Part shown: positions 34,480-46,288 of the stretch, piece after piece
Position numbering within the stretch: the stretch's first letter is position 1
How the letters are laid out: each line of letters begins with the position of its first letter
Translations under genes and position numbers: made by a program
Source of the DNA: Pipra filicauda
Lineage: Eukaryota > Chordata > Aves > Passeriformes > Pipridae
Reading direction: 5' to 3'
Assembly: GCF_003945595.2 (NCBI RefSeq)
Contig: NW_024104532.1
Location: 1,921,501-1,985,500, forward strand
Length of the DNA: 64,000 nt
Notes under the pieces: model-generated
The model's database searches: none
What the model saw: the letters and a program-made list of their open reading frames with translations, nothing else
Told to the model about the DNA's origin: nothing

Positions 34480-37400
34480 ACAAGTCCTTCAGTGCTGGCA
34501 TGTAAATGTGGAAACTCTGTCCGTTTTTACAATCTAATTTTACAATAGATTAACCTCAGAAAGGGTATCAGTAGATAGTAAAGACGCTGTGCAGTGCATA
34601 CACCTGGAACAGCAAAACGCAGTCACAGGAAAGTTTCTTCCTTTTACACAGAGAAAAATGTCAAGAACAATAATCACCAAATCACAGTCACAGAAGGGCC
34701 TGCTCCGAGATAATCTAGAGCCAGGGAACAAATAACCCCCAGACTGGAAGAGGGCCTAAGATGGGGCATAAAATGAGGCTTATCACACGGGTAGCAAGCA
34801 TATCTTAAAAAATACGTGAAGCTGTACACATTTGCTGACAATATGGTCCTAAGTGAGTGATGGAGCAGACTTAAAAAATTAAAAGAAAAGGGTGAAATTA
34901 TGTTCTCTATTAAGCATCATTAGTGCTATGGTTATACAGAGGCAAAGTCTGTTCTTTCCCCAGGTCAGGAAAATACCTGTTAGCTTTATTATCTATGCCA
35001 TAAGATTTCACAGGAGAGCTCATCAATTAAAGCATAATCACATTCTCATTGAAAATTAATGATGAAAAAAATTATCCAAGTTGGGTTCTTCCTTACTTTG
35101 TAATAACCAGGAAAAAGGAGCAGTGAATGCAGATTTCTTACAGCCTTTGTGTATCTCTGCAAAGTTACAGCTCTTCAGACTCCAGTGCCATGGAAAAGCC
35201 TCCACAAATGCCATAGGATTGATACTGTTTTCTATCAACTGTATTTTAGGTTTTGGAGTGTAATAGGCTCTGAAATGACCGGTGTCGATACAGTTTCCAG
35301 GCAATCATAAGAACCAAGCAATGAGGCCGCTAAATATGATCCCATCAGTGCAATAAAGTGACGTTGCACTCATCCTCACACAAATCAACAACGAACAGGG
35401 GTTCATTCTGCAAGAGACGCGCAGATCTCTTGGGAATCTTTCTAAAATAAAATATCCCCATTTTCAGATATAAAGACACACACAACCAAACATGCTTAGG
35501 AAGCCATTTCCCAGCATAAAGCTATTCGTCAGCAGGCTTTTAAGAAATGTGACAGAACTTTTCATGCTGAGTATTTATAATTTAAAGGGGCATTTTGCAT
35601 TCTCTTATACACAGACTGACTGTTCCATGCCCATAGTTACAACCCCTCAAAAATAACATCAATAATCTGGATGAAAATACAATTTGCAGCTTCACATCAC
35701 GGAAAACATACATTCTGTCTATGAAATTTGGGTAGCTTTGTCTGAGGAAGAGAGTAGAATGTATTAGGGCTATCCATCTTCTACACAAGGCAAGATATGG
35801 GTCAGAAAAGCATTTGTTAAATGTATTTTTCCCCCTGAATGACCAAATGGCCATTGCATTGGTACCCAAGGGAGTACCTAGGCCAAAAAAAGCAGAAGGA
35901 ACATAAAAGGAAACATTCATACCTTAAAAAGAAAAATGCACTTCAACTAGAGAAAAAAAATATATTTCAGTTTTAACACCAAACAGAAGTTTACTTCATT
36001 AAGTGAGGATGCTGGGGACATGCTAACTTAGAAGGTAATATTTCTGCAAGCTGAACACACCTGGGAATCAAGTATTTCAGATTTGTTTAAACTTTTAACC
36101 GTAGCAGTCCTGGTTTGTAAGGAGAAAACTGGCTGAGATACAAGTCACTTGCTGTGCCCCTGTGCAAAGGGCTGAAGGACAGAGATGCAGACCTGGCCAT
36201 GAGAACCAACTTCTTTGGAAAGCAGCTGGAGTTGTCTCGCTCCAGGACATCACCCTGAACGGAGGAACAAATGCATGGACAGGTTTCCAAGTGCTCAGGC
36301 ATGACAGCTACCTCAAGCCCTCAGCAATTCTCAGTACTTTCTGTTCTTCACCTTTTCAGAAAAACTTGGCATCCAAAATACCAGGCTCTTCTCAGGAAAC
36401 TGGGGGGGCAACCACCTTCAGCATAGCAGAAAAACCAGAGCAGGAATTAGCTGACATCTCCAGAGTGACGAGTCCATCTCGTGTCTCATCTCTTGTCCCC
36501 TTCCAGCAAAAATTCCCTCATTTGAAACAGTCTGCAGTGAGGGCATAAGCATCAGATTTAAGGGATAAGTAAATTCTATAATGCACAAACCACTCCAGAA
36601 CCACCACTTCATCTATTAAAATGGCTCCCATCTTTTAAAAGTGAAATTATTCAGTGCCCCTAACTTCACTCCTAAAAAATTTTAATAGAAAACAGTTAAG
36701 AGAAAAATGATAGGGAAATATATTATTCTAGAAACCTAAGAAGTGATGGCTTTCTCAGTCTATTTATTAAATTGTTCTCTGAATGCTCAGAGAATTCACA
36801 AAAAGGCTCTCAGTCCTACTTTGCAGTACTGGCCCCTACATAAGTTTTACAGCAGCTGCAATCATACGACCAGTCCAGCTCCAGGCCAAATGAACAAATA
36901 AATAAAATAAAGATGCACCCCTAGGCTGTGTCTGACTTTTCCCATATAACTATCTCCAGGATGCCACCTCTAAAGAGCCTCAACATTTCTTTTATATTCA
37001 CCTGCAGAAAGCCCCTTCCTCTCCCATGCATTAAAGATTCAGCCTGCTCACAGGGACACACATAAGGGGTCACACACACAGAGACACTATTTTATCAGTT
37101 ACTGATTTACAGCTTGGTAGCACAATGGGCTTAGGCTGACACTTCAAAGGACCTGGGCACCTCACCCCTTCAGCCTCCTTGGAAAATCACAGCAATGTCC
37201 CTAACAATAACAACACACACTTGCTCAGGACCCAAACCCAGTTATTACACTTGGAAAATAGGCTGGGGAAACCAATTAAAACCCAGTTCAGCATCCAGGT
37301 AAAGCAGCAGCAGCAAGCCCAGGCTCTGTAGGTAGGTTTGCATGTCAGCTGCTTCCCAGGGGAAAAAATTATAAATTTTAAGCACTGCCAACTGCCCCTT

Positions 37401-38125
37401 GTTTGTGGCTGATGGGTCTCAGCTCAGGGACTGGGAGCAGGTACAGTGACTATTTGCAGTCCTTGCACAGCAGCGCTCAAGGAGGGATCTGCAGGGGCTG
37501 CTGCCGATGGGGAGCTGTGAATGGGCTGGGCTGGGAAACTCCACTGGTGTTGTACCATCCACACACCACATTTGAGCCTGTCCCAACCCCTCCTGCTTCA
37601 GCACGTGCCAGACTCACATAAGCCAAGGCTGACAAAAGAAGACACTGAGAAGGTCCATGTCTCTGAGGATGGACAGACAGATAGATGCTGGAAATGAAGC
37701 CTTTGTGGACTCCTCACACCAAGAGGAGCAGGCAACAGAGTGGCTAAACATGAGCTAAAGGGGGGCACTAATCCAGCCTGTATTGCAAGAAAGCAATGCC
37801 ATCTTTCAAGTCTGTTTTCCCTCTCTGGCAGCTTATTAATTAAATGCCCTAAATACCAACAAAATCCCTTTTTCTAATATTAATTTGAGACCACCTGGAA
37901 GCGCGAAGCCATTGCTCCCACAAAGAAAATCCTCTATTCCTCTCCCTTTGCCTCTCGCCTCTTCTTCACCTCAAGATGTGACCCCAGGGCTGGCACCCAT
38001 GAACCATTTCCAGCATCAGCAGCACCCGAAGCTGAGCCTCGGCAGCTGGAGGCACAGCCCTGGCCCCCCCTCACATGCCCTGCAAATCTCTGCCAGAGAT
38101 CCCTGAGGCTGTGGTTTGAGGCTAA
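34480..38125. other. Unassigned non-coding DNA
   Basis: Frames reach 128 codons (plus 36162-36548) with no known motif. A phrase near 36.12 kb (GAGAAAACTGGCTGAG, AAGTCACTTGC) faintly recalls MIR but is not listed. 37.0-38.1 kb is richer in G+C and has short direct repeats of GGACAGACAGATAG type. Confidence 0.55.
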
Positions 38126-38333
38126 GCACCTTGGAGATCACTTTCACTCCCAATCTGTCAGCCCATCATTCGGGATCAGCTGTGGCCCTCTTGTTAATTG
38201 TTCCCAGCTCTGAGCAAGCGGGGATGGGAAACAGGCCATGGCTGATACATGACTCCAGGCTCTGGAATGCTCTTTTACCATCAGCCCTGCAGAGACCGAG
38301 TTTGTTGAGTTTAAGTCTCAGCTATTTGCCTAA
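38126..38333 (+). mobile_element. Remnant of a LINE C-terminus (non-LTR retrotransposon)
   Basis: The plus-strand frame through 38251-38292 reads D-S-R-L-W-N-A-L-L-P-S-A-L. It matches the R-L-W-N-x-L-P tail motif near the end of many non-LTR reverse transcriptase proteins. After a frameshift near 38292 the continuation reads F-V-E-F-K-S-Q-L-F-A and stops at TAA 38331-38333, fitting the usual F-x-x-F-K-x-x-L-(K)-x-x-L-F ending. The upstream in-frame stretch, with I-V-P-S-S and G-M-G-N-R (about 38197-38238), fits the segment that usually precedes this motif. The copy is frameshifted and truncated at the 5' side. No RT catalytic motif is visible, and a simple 3' tail was not recognised. The clade (CR1, L2, L3 or another) cannot be decided by eye. 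The 119-codon frame at 38116-38475 is a by-product of this remnant. Confidence 0.6.
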
Positions 38334-39429
38334 GTCCAGTTTTTGGGAGAGACAGAGGTTTGACTGTAGTAGTTTATCCACAGATGGGAGCACATGGGTA
38401 AAGAGCTGTCAAAATTGTGCTTGTTGTTTTAAATATTGGTGTATATTGGGGACATTTACATTAATTTCTGATTAAAAAGGGGAAAAAAGGATTTAGTGTT
38501 TCCAAAAAGACAACATGTCTGGATCCACAAGGTAAACCTTCCATGAAAGAACATTCAGCATCTGAACTGAAACCTCTGCATATTATTTCACTGAACATCT
38601 GTTGACCATGAAACTTCAGATAACATTAACATATACAGGCTGTTTATTAAAAAAATAGATTATTCACACAGAATCAGTAAAGCCCTTAAAGAACTCTTTT
38701 GCTGTTTGTTTTTTATCCCAGCAACATTTAAAGGGGGGGGAAAAAGGAACTTTCATAAGCGAGAAAGATTTTTTAATGTATGAAAAATGAGACTTTTGGA
38801 TTAGAAGTGGAATTCCACACAGCATTCAAGATTGCATTATCAGTTTTGTGGCACCCTATTAATCTGTTACAATAAAATATGGGGGGGGTTAAAGGGAAAT
38901 TGTCTTTCAAGAAAGGAAAAGCAAAAGGTCCAACCTTGATAGTAAAGCTTGTGCTTACTGAAAGTAACAGGAAGATCTGTGTCATCTGGCCATCTAATTG
39001 AAGAAAGATGCTGAACACAGCTCAGAACTGAGTATAATAAATATGATTTCTTTTCTAACTGAGTGTGGAAATGTTTTATAGATTTTTTTTTTCCTCCTTT
39101 CTGTAGGTGTGTGTATGCCTGTGTAGACACATATATCCATTTTTTACAAATATTATTTAGTACTTATATAAAGCTGTCAAAAAGCACTAACAAACCAGCA
39201 GGATTCAATTAGCCTGAGCTTTTTAGAAAATGGCCTGAAATCACTGAACGCTCCAGCTCCATCCCAGCAAATTTTCCCAGTGCATAATTTCACCCTGTGC
39301 TTGAGACAGAACACAGCTTTATAAAAGAAAACCTTAAATATTAATGTGTGTTTTGCTAAGGAAGTGGAAGTCGAATCAACTTCCTGATACCCCAAGTATC
39401 TGATTTCTAAAACGGTCTGAGGCTGATGG
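38334..39429. other. Unassigned A+T-rich DNA after the LINE remnant
   Basis: The first 150 bp may still be LINE 3' untranslated sequence (it runs T/A-rich to GATTAAAAAGG) but no simple tail could be pinpointed. G-runs (GGGGGGGG near 38733 and 38881) and weak frames follow. Confidence 0.5.
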
Positions 39430-39970
39430 TCGCAGCCCCTCCAGATGTGGGGTGAAGCGGAGCAGCGGAAGCCCAGGTTTGCAGCCCACTGCTGTGTTGG
39501 ACGCAGAGCTCAGTGGACTGCATCCTCTGAGAGTATATTTTTGTTAGCTGGCTGCCCGGAAACCCTCCGCTGCTCGATTTGTTTTGTGATCCTGCAAGGG
39601 CCTTCCCAGCACTGATGACAGCCCTGAATTCAAGGGCTTGTTTGCTTTGGTGGGGTTGGGGACCAGCAAATGCCTCGCCATTTCATTTATCCTCTGCAGG
39701 AGAGGTATGGGGGCCTCGTCCTGAAGGATGGAGTCTATTTTGAGAGGTTTGTGCTGCTGTTGTTCACCACATACCGAAAAACAATGCCTTTTTGTTACCG
39801 ATCCCACCTTCTTTTATTGCTTTGTTTATTGACATTTTCGGCACGGGACTTTTTAGGAGCATTTCCTCATATGAGGAGCAAATGTCACAAATACCAAAAT
39901 TTGAGTGAGGGAGAGAGAGAGAGAAATCCCAAGAGGATTCCTGATTTCATTACCTCCATTTTGGCAAAGA
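39430..39970. promoter_or_regulatory. Mixed-composition conserved-looking block
   Basis: Retained CpGs occur in AAACGGTC, GGTCGCAG, AAGCGGAGCAGCGG, GGACGCAG, CCCGG, CTCCGCTGCTCGATT, CCTCGTCC and CATTTTCGGCACGGG. FOX-type (TTGTTTATTGAC) and E-box-like sites are also present. The block has open frames on both strands (plus 39670-40080, minus 39544-39807), neither resembling a known protein. The continuing stretch at 40.13-40.35 kb has the same character. Confidence 0.28.
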
Positions 39971-40350
39971 AATTGGAAAGGAAAACTTCTGCATTTTACT
40001 TCATTTTGTCTCCTGCCCTCTTTCTACAAATAAGTATTGGGGGAGAAACAGCAAAAAAAAATGCAACAATGTTTGCTTAATCCATCCCAAAAAAACCAAA
40101 AGCATTTTTAGGACTTGGAGAGCAGAAGAGGTGATGTCCATAAAAAGAAAACAACAAAATAAGAACTGTCCATTTGCCCCTTCTCCCAGTTTGGAGCCGA
40201 AATGCCGGCCAGTGCTACAGGGAACAGCTTGTCTGCTCCAGAGATAATTACCACTGCAGCAACGTCCTGGCAAAGCGGCCCCTGTGTCGGACTGAGAACT
40301 GGTGCACACTGTCCTCCTTGACTTTTCACTGAACTGTGCCTTAAATTTCA

Positions 40351-41309
40351 TGTTTTAACTCCTTTTGCGTTTACATTCACCATTACTACTTTTCACGCAC
40401 ATCACTCAGAGAGGGCCGAGTCCCATTTCTGCAAATATTTTCTCCTACCTCAGTTATGCAGGAATCACTGAACTTTTATTCATACAAATAAATAAATTTA
40501 TTTATATTTTGGTTGTTATTGAGGAGTTAAAATGTGTCATTGTCTACCTAAGCATTTCTGATGTGTTATTTCTACACAGTGACACTTAATTGGGAGCTCA
40601 TTACAAGGGATCAAATTATCCTCCCTATTTTAGTCCACTCGTCAAGCCACATAAAGCCAAGACAGCTGCCTCTGCAGATGCTCAGCCACCCACCACAGTG
40701 AGCAGCACTACACTTTGGGCTGCACAGGATCTATCCAGGTACTCTCCTGTCTATCAGATAAATGCAGGGTGTGAATGGGTGGTAGCCAACACTGCTGCAA
40801 GAAGAACATGAGGACAAAATTTTCACCAGCTCACATCCAGTTTTACTGAGACCTGTGGAACATACAGCAGAAAATCGCTCTCCGTTCCTCCATATTGTTT
40901 AACTTTGCAAGATCTAGACCTCCATGTGTGTAGCTGTCTGTCCACCTCACTTCCACAGGCACTGTTCTTTGGCTTGGCAGGAAAGTTAGTAATCAGCATA
41001 AAAAATGTGCTCCACATTCATATGCTTTACTCCGTAAATGCTTAGGAGTGAATTCCTCCTCTGGTTTCCACAACCCCAGAAGAGAAATAGCACCTGCTCG
41101 TTCAATAACACAGGTTGGATTTTGTCAGGTTGCAATCTCCAAGAACGACACGGTTCCAGCCGGTTAAAAGTCGATACATGAAATGACACAGCAGTACATG
41201 GCATGACAACAGAATCCAATTTAACACAATGTAACATATCAGAAATGTAATTTTTTCCCTTTTCAGATTGGCTGTCTGCTGGCATTTCAAGTATCAAATA
41301 GCCAACAAA
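40351..41309. other. Unassigned non-coding DNA
   Basis: A short (AAAT)n tract lies near 40487. The 103-codon minus frame (40986-41297) is unremarkable. No repeat was recognised. Confidence 0.55.
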
Positions 41310-41445
41310 AATGTTTTCAGATCTGGGAGCTGTTCCATTAGCATTGTCTGCGGCGCTCCGATAGCCGCTGGCCGCAGCATTCCCGCTATGGAGTACGCCA
41401 GGCGCATGTGCAAGTGTTCCCTGCCCACCTCGCTTTCAATTTCCA
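41310..41445. promoter_or_regulatory. CpG-dense short block
   Basis: Nine CpGs lie within 41351-41432 (in GCGGCGCTCCG, AGCCGC, GGCCGC, CCCGC, TACGCC, GGCGCATG and CTCGC), preceded by TTCCATTAGCATTG and surrounded by A+T-rich DNA. It is too short for a CpG island but is the densest knot in the middle of the window. No tRNA fold, splice-flanked frame or known repeat was seen. A protected regulatory element is the favoured inference. Confidence 0.33.
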
Positions 41446-43559
41446 AAAGAGAAAAGAAGCCTTTTCCAAACTTTTGTTCTTTTCACTGCAACATATAAAG
41501 TAAGTCTGTTTAGTATTTTGCTTACATGGTTTAAATAGAGCGGATTCGAACAAGCTGTTCCTACTCTCAGCTAATAAACTGATTTAAACCACAGTGAGTG
41601 CTGTCCAGAACACATGCACCTACGGAAGTCACTGATTAATGAGATAACATATGAACAAGCCACATTTTTCAGATTTTTATTCAAGTGCCTTCCTAAAACT
41701 ATTTAGCATCCAGCATGTGGAAAAATGTGTATTTCACGGAACTGCAGATGCAGGAAAAGAGGCTATTTTTGCTTATCACTAAAACAGTACAGTAAAATTA
41801 GCGAAGTACAATAGAAAATCCACTGGACCACCAAGGCAAAAAGGCTTTTGTTTGGTTATTAAATCCACAGATCAAATAAGGATAAGAAGAACTGAATTTT
41901 CAGAGTCTCCAAACACATATCCATAGTGAACGGGTAGATCTGTTCACACTTATACACAGACACGGCCTGCTCTTTGCAGCCTGTTCCTCAGCTCAGCCCT
42001 CACTAACTCACTCAAACAGGGTGTTTACTGAACGAAAAGCTGAGAGAAGGGTACTGTGTGTATTCTGGAAGAATTTGGAGTATTTCCTGGACTACTGCAT
42101 ACAACATTGGAAGGGTGCATTGATTGGCACAACACCTCAAACAAGACTTCAGAAAGTAAAACAGACAGGACTAAACACGCGGCTTTTCAGCATCATTTCA
42201 CACGCTGCCTCATCTGTGGGACCTCCCTGGACTCACATCCGTGTCAGGGGTGAGAGCTTCCAGTGGGGTGAAAAAGAGAAAAATCTGAGCAATTTTCTTA
42301 GCCCTGCATAACCACTTAATGACAGGCTTGCATTCCTTAGACCAAAATAATTATAGTTCTACTGCTCCAAAAATGCACTTTATTAAAAACTCGTTAGGCC
42401 CCATTCATTTATATTTACCTAATTCTCCTACAAAAGCATTAATCTTTGCACAATTCCTCCAAGCATTTACCAGACGAATATTTAAAACAAGAGGTGTCCT
42501 GTGACCATAAATGTCACGTTTATTTGTGTTCTATAACTAATTAATATCTCAGACTTCCTGCATGTATCTGGATAACAGTACTGTAAATATATATGAAAAA
42601 TAAGTAATAATTTATGAAATCCAATTTGCATTTTCAAATATAAAATGTGCAAAATCCAACTAATTAGCAAGAGTGAAGGCCAAGGTGTTTCTATAGCAAC
42701 TATAAAAATGCTTTAAAAATGTTTTGTATCAGGCTCATTAATGTGTGTGTTCCTCCCTTCTTTTGTGGGTATTCCCTTCAACACAGATTCTGCTTTGCTG
42801 TTCAGTTCTGATCACTGAGTATCATTTAACATGTTTAGCAGAACTCTGGTACTACTTTATGCTGACACTTCTGTCACAGGCTTAAAAAAATATTTGGTCT
42901 GCTGTACAAAAAATTATAATAATAATTAGAATGGGATCCAATGGCACAGGAAAAATAACCCAACCAACTGCCAAAGAACAGAAAACAATGAGAAACAAAC
43001 CCTGAACTTGTCCTCTTTCTCCCTTCTTCCAATTCACTCTTTTAATTCTGACTTGCTACATGTTGTAGATGGACAGACAGCAAAGTTTCTGGCACCCTCC
43101 ATCCCAGGCCAGTGCCAGTGCTATTCCTGGCTCAGCACACAACATCACCCGGCTCAAAGGCCAGGCTAAGGAATTCTGGTTTTCCCTTCCTAACCAACCC
43201 CCTCCCATGCAACTTTCTTGCTTAGTAAATTGAAATCGAGACTCTCATTTCCATCTGCAGTGCACACAGCTCCTGGCAGATTGATTTCTGCAAGAGAGCC
43301 AACAACAAAGCCTAAATGGCAGCAAGATCTACTGTACCCCCACAGCCTTACTCAGCTGGTACCTGGCAGCCCAAGAGAGGTAGAAAGGTGACAAATGTCC
43401 TCATACAGCTGGGAGAGGGTAGAACGAAGCAAGACATTCTTCTTTGCTTTAATTACTGAGAATCATTTGAAACCTAGGAGCCCATCACTTCTATGCGGGT
43501 TATTTGAATGTAAAATAAACTTATGCTGAATGGCAAAGAGAATGGCCACGAAATAACAT
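41446..43559. other. Unassigned non-coding DNA
   Basis: GGATTCGAAC near 41542 resembles a tRNA T-loop but no tRNA fold surrounds it. 42.48-42.72 kb is very A+T-rich. Frames are at most 96 codons. Confidence 0.55.
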
Positions 43560-43870
43560 TTACTTCCAAGATGGCTTTAATCAAATGCTAATTCCCAGCC
43601 CCTCTGCCGATTATTACTAATATTTTATCAAAAAGCACACAACATTAGGGCTAAATTACTACAAACAATTGATATATTCTTAAAGTACTGCAACGTTGAA
43701 AAAAAAAAACATGCACAGCGCCTGCTTATAGTTGAGGGATTAATTTCTACAGCCACGTGTGTGATCCCTATAATGGTTTCATACCATTAGACTGCATCAA
43801 AACTTTAAATTACCTTAATGAGCCCTACAGTGCTTTTCAATTATGGATACTGGGAAAGGTCTAGTCCACT
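43560..43870. promoter_or_regulatory. TAAT-rich block with an inverted TAATGGT pair
   Basis: TAATGGT (43771-43777) and ACCATTA (43783-43789) form a perfect 7-bp inverted repeat with a 5-bp spacer, placing two TAAT cores in opposite orientation. Nearby are TTTAATCAAATGCTAATTCC, CGATTATTACTAATATTTTATC, GGATTAATTTC and CTTAATGAGC. No reading frame over 60 codons lies here. Homeodomain-responsive enhancer, by inference. Confidence 0.3.
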
Positions 43871-45916
43871 CCTGTTACTGCTGCTAGTTGTAAAATACTT
43901 ATTTTCTATACACTGAGGGCATTAAAATTAGTGCATTTAGTTAATTTCCAAATGAGCCCATCCTGGGAGTGCTCACCAGAATAACACTGACTTTGACAAA
44001 GTGCCTTTTTCTACAGCTCTCTGAGTTGGGTACAGCACGAGGCAGAATATTGTGATGTGAAAGGTTCTTATCTGCATATTACACTTGCAACAAAGCCCAC
44101 ATTCCTTCGAAAACTTGTTAACACAAATCTCCTCAAAGGCTCTATTTTGATAGCTCTGGCTGGTGGTGTCACACAGCTCAATTAAAGGCTGCAGAACCAG
44201 CAGCAAAAGGCACCTCAGCGGCTGGTGGTGCCTCTGCTCCCCGGCTCCCACCACTTCCCGCAGGATGAGCTCTGAGTGACCAGCTGCTTTCCCAAATTTG
44301 ACACCAGGCATATGGAGGAACGTCAGGCCTGGGGGTAACGAGCTGGGGAGAGCTCCAGTGAGCAATCAATTAGGAGCAGCAGCTCGCCCTCCACACCGAG
44401 ACCGCAGCCGTTCCCACCGCCCAGCCACCACTCTGAGTATTCTGCGTGCAATAAAACTCGTGGGGAACCAACTCAAGTGAAACTCCTTAAGATATATGAT
44501 GAGGATTAGCTGTAAAACACTAATTAAGGATGAGGAATTAATGGGAAACTACGAGGCTCTGCATTTTATTTCCCCATCTAAAAGCATTGCTGCTCTCCAT
44601 TTAATGAAAAGAGAAGTTGACCAAATGGATTTGGGTTTTTTTCCCTTTGTTTCTTTTTTTTTATTATTATTATTTTTCCTTAGCTTATTTTGTAAGCACA
44701 GGTCATTAAAGAAGGAACACAGCCAGAAAAATCTCTTAGTGAAGGCTCATTACATTTTTCAAGCACAAATAAAGTGTCACTTTAAAAGGAAATCCAGTTA
44801 CTCTGAAACATTTGTCGCTTTACTTCAGTGCATGTGAAATGAACACAGGGCCCAATGCTGCCCTCAGCTTCTGTAATTTCCTAGCAGCTAGATGCTCAGA
44901 GACACTGCGATGTAAAAATATGTATATTGTTTAATTTATTGCAGTACGTTTCCATTTTTCTCGTGAAAACAAACAAACAAAAAAATTCTAGCAGCTGGTT
45001 CCAATACCGCCCACTTTGTTCAAATTTATAGCGAAAACTAGCAGCATCATTAAAAACAAACATATTGCTCTGCTCCAAGCATCCTATAGTGTGGCTCCCA
45101 GAGAGATGTGTAACTTCTGTCAGAGATCCAGGAGACACCGGCCAGCTTGGAGCTCAGAGCTGAACCTCCAGCTATGTTTTCCAGGACAGAAATAACTAGA
45201 ATTTTATTCATCAAAATAGTTTTCTGGAAAAGAATGTTTTGGATAGGAAAGAACATCTTAACAAAAAAATTTTCCATTTGCTGAAATGTTCCAATTTTCT
45301 GCTGAAAATTAACAATGAGTCCTGTAATTGAGTTCAGGAAGCCAGGGAGCTGAGGGCTGCTCTCCACCACAGCTCTCTGCTCTGCTGTCCCTCCCTTCCC
45401 ACAGTGAGGAGGGGAGAAACAGAGGGCAAGAGGACAGATGGAAGAGGAAAAGAAGGAAAGAAGATGAAAACAAACATATTTTTTGTTTTCAGTTCCCTCC
45501 TCCAAACTGATAAATGATGTAAACGTTTTCCAATGCTCTTTCAGTTGAGCAATTAATCAGATGTCTTGGAATGAGACAGATCCTCAGGCTTCTCCGTGAA
45601 GGAAATAAATACAATCTTTTCCTTATTCTTTTCTTATTCAAACTTCCTCCCACCAAATCAATGTCCCTGGGCAAAAGGGAAAGAGATGGCTGCACAAAGT
45701 GTTTTGGGATGGGGACAGTATTTTCCTGTAGCTGCAGAAACACCCATCGTTCTGCAAGGCTCCTACCCCTGGCAGGGAGTTGGCCATCAGTGGGAACAAT
45801 CTGGGGGCTCTCTGCAGCCTCATGGTCCCAGCAAAGAGCAGATGAGATCCAGCACTGCCTGCTGCTGGCAAACCCGGCAGCCTAAAAGCCACGTCAAGAC
45901 CCATTACATCTTTTCT
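43871..45916. other. Unassigned non-coding DNA
   Basis: 44.18-44.47 kb is relatively G+C-rich with a few CpGs and opposed open frames. A 151-codon minus frame (45050-45505) and plus frames at 45571-45919 overlap others and look like chance. GGGCCCAATGCTGCCCTCAG near 44849 may be a scrap of an old repeat. Confidence 0.55.
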
Positions 45917-46197
45917 TAGTGTTTCTCAACCTGATGTCTGTCTGCTGGTGGTCTGTAAGTGACAGCGAGAGAACTGACAGAAGGTTTTCAGAAATTATTT
46001 GTGTACTTTTGCAGGCACACTGATGAGCAACCAGAATGTGGAAAGGCAAAAGCAAAGACAAATGTTCAAAGTTTAGCTTTGGCTAACTTTGGCTACTTGG
46101 CTATAAATAAAAAACAATTCATAGAACAGTCCTTTGGACTAATATTTTTGCCAGGTAAGACAGGTGGAGCTACAACTAAAAAGGTTGAGGACCACTA
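45917..46197. mobile_element. Short hAT-like DNA transposon copy with terminal inverted repeats
   Basis: The left end reads TAGTGTTTCTCAACCT and the right end reads AGGTTGAGGACCACTA. Reverse-complemented, the right end is TAGTGGTCCTCAACCT, matching the left at 14 of 16 positions. This is the terminal pattern of hAT/Charlie elements, whose ends resemble CAGTGGTTCTCAACC. The left end continues into GGTGGTCTGTAAGTGACAG, similar to the GGTCCGTGAG phrase of some Charlie-type elements. The unit is 281 bp, far too short for a transposase, so it is non-autonomous or deleted. The expected 8-bp duplication is not clear: the flanks are TCTTTTCT and CTTACAGA. That suggests age, or slightly wrong ends. 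The 120-codon frame at 45959-46321 crosses out of the element and looks like chance. Confidence 0.55.
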
Positions 46198-46264
46198 CTT
46201 ACAGAAGCAAAATAATCTGCTCTCAAGCTCCTTATTCATTATAAACAAAAAAAAAAAAATCCAT

Positions 46265-46288
46265 GAACCTTTACCAGAACCTTTACCA
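46265..46288 (+). repeat. Perfect 12-bp tandem duplication
   Basis: GAACCTTTACCA occurs twice head to tail, 68 bp past the right end of the hAT-like element and just after a 13-base A-run. Replication slippage is the simplest origin. Confidence 0.9.

Noticed and set aside
36110..36200. MIR-like resemblance (GAGAAAACTGGCTGAG, AAGTCACTTGC)
   Set aside because: Two short blocks only; divergence is too high to list as a feature.
41541..41552. GGATTCGAAC as a tRNA T-loop on the minus strand
   Set aside because: No A box, acceptor stem or cloverleaf could be built around it.
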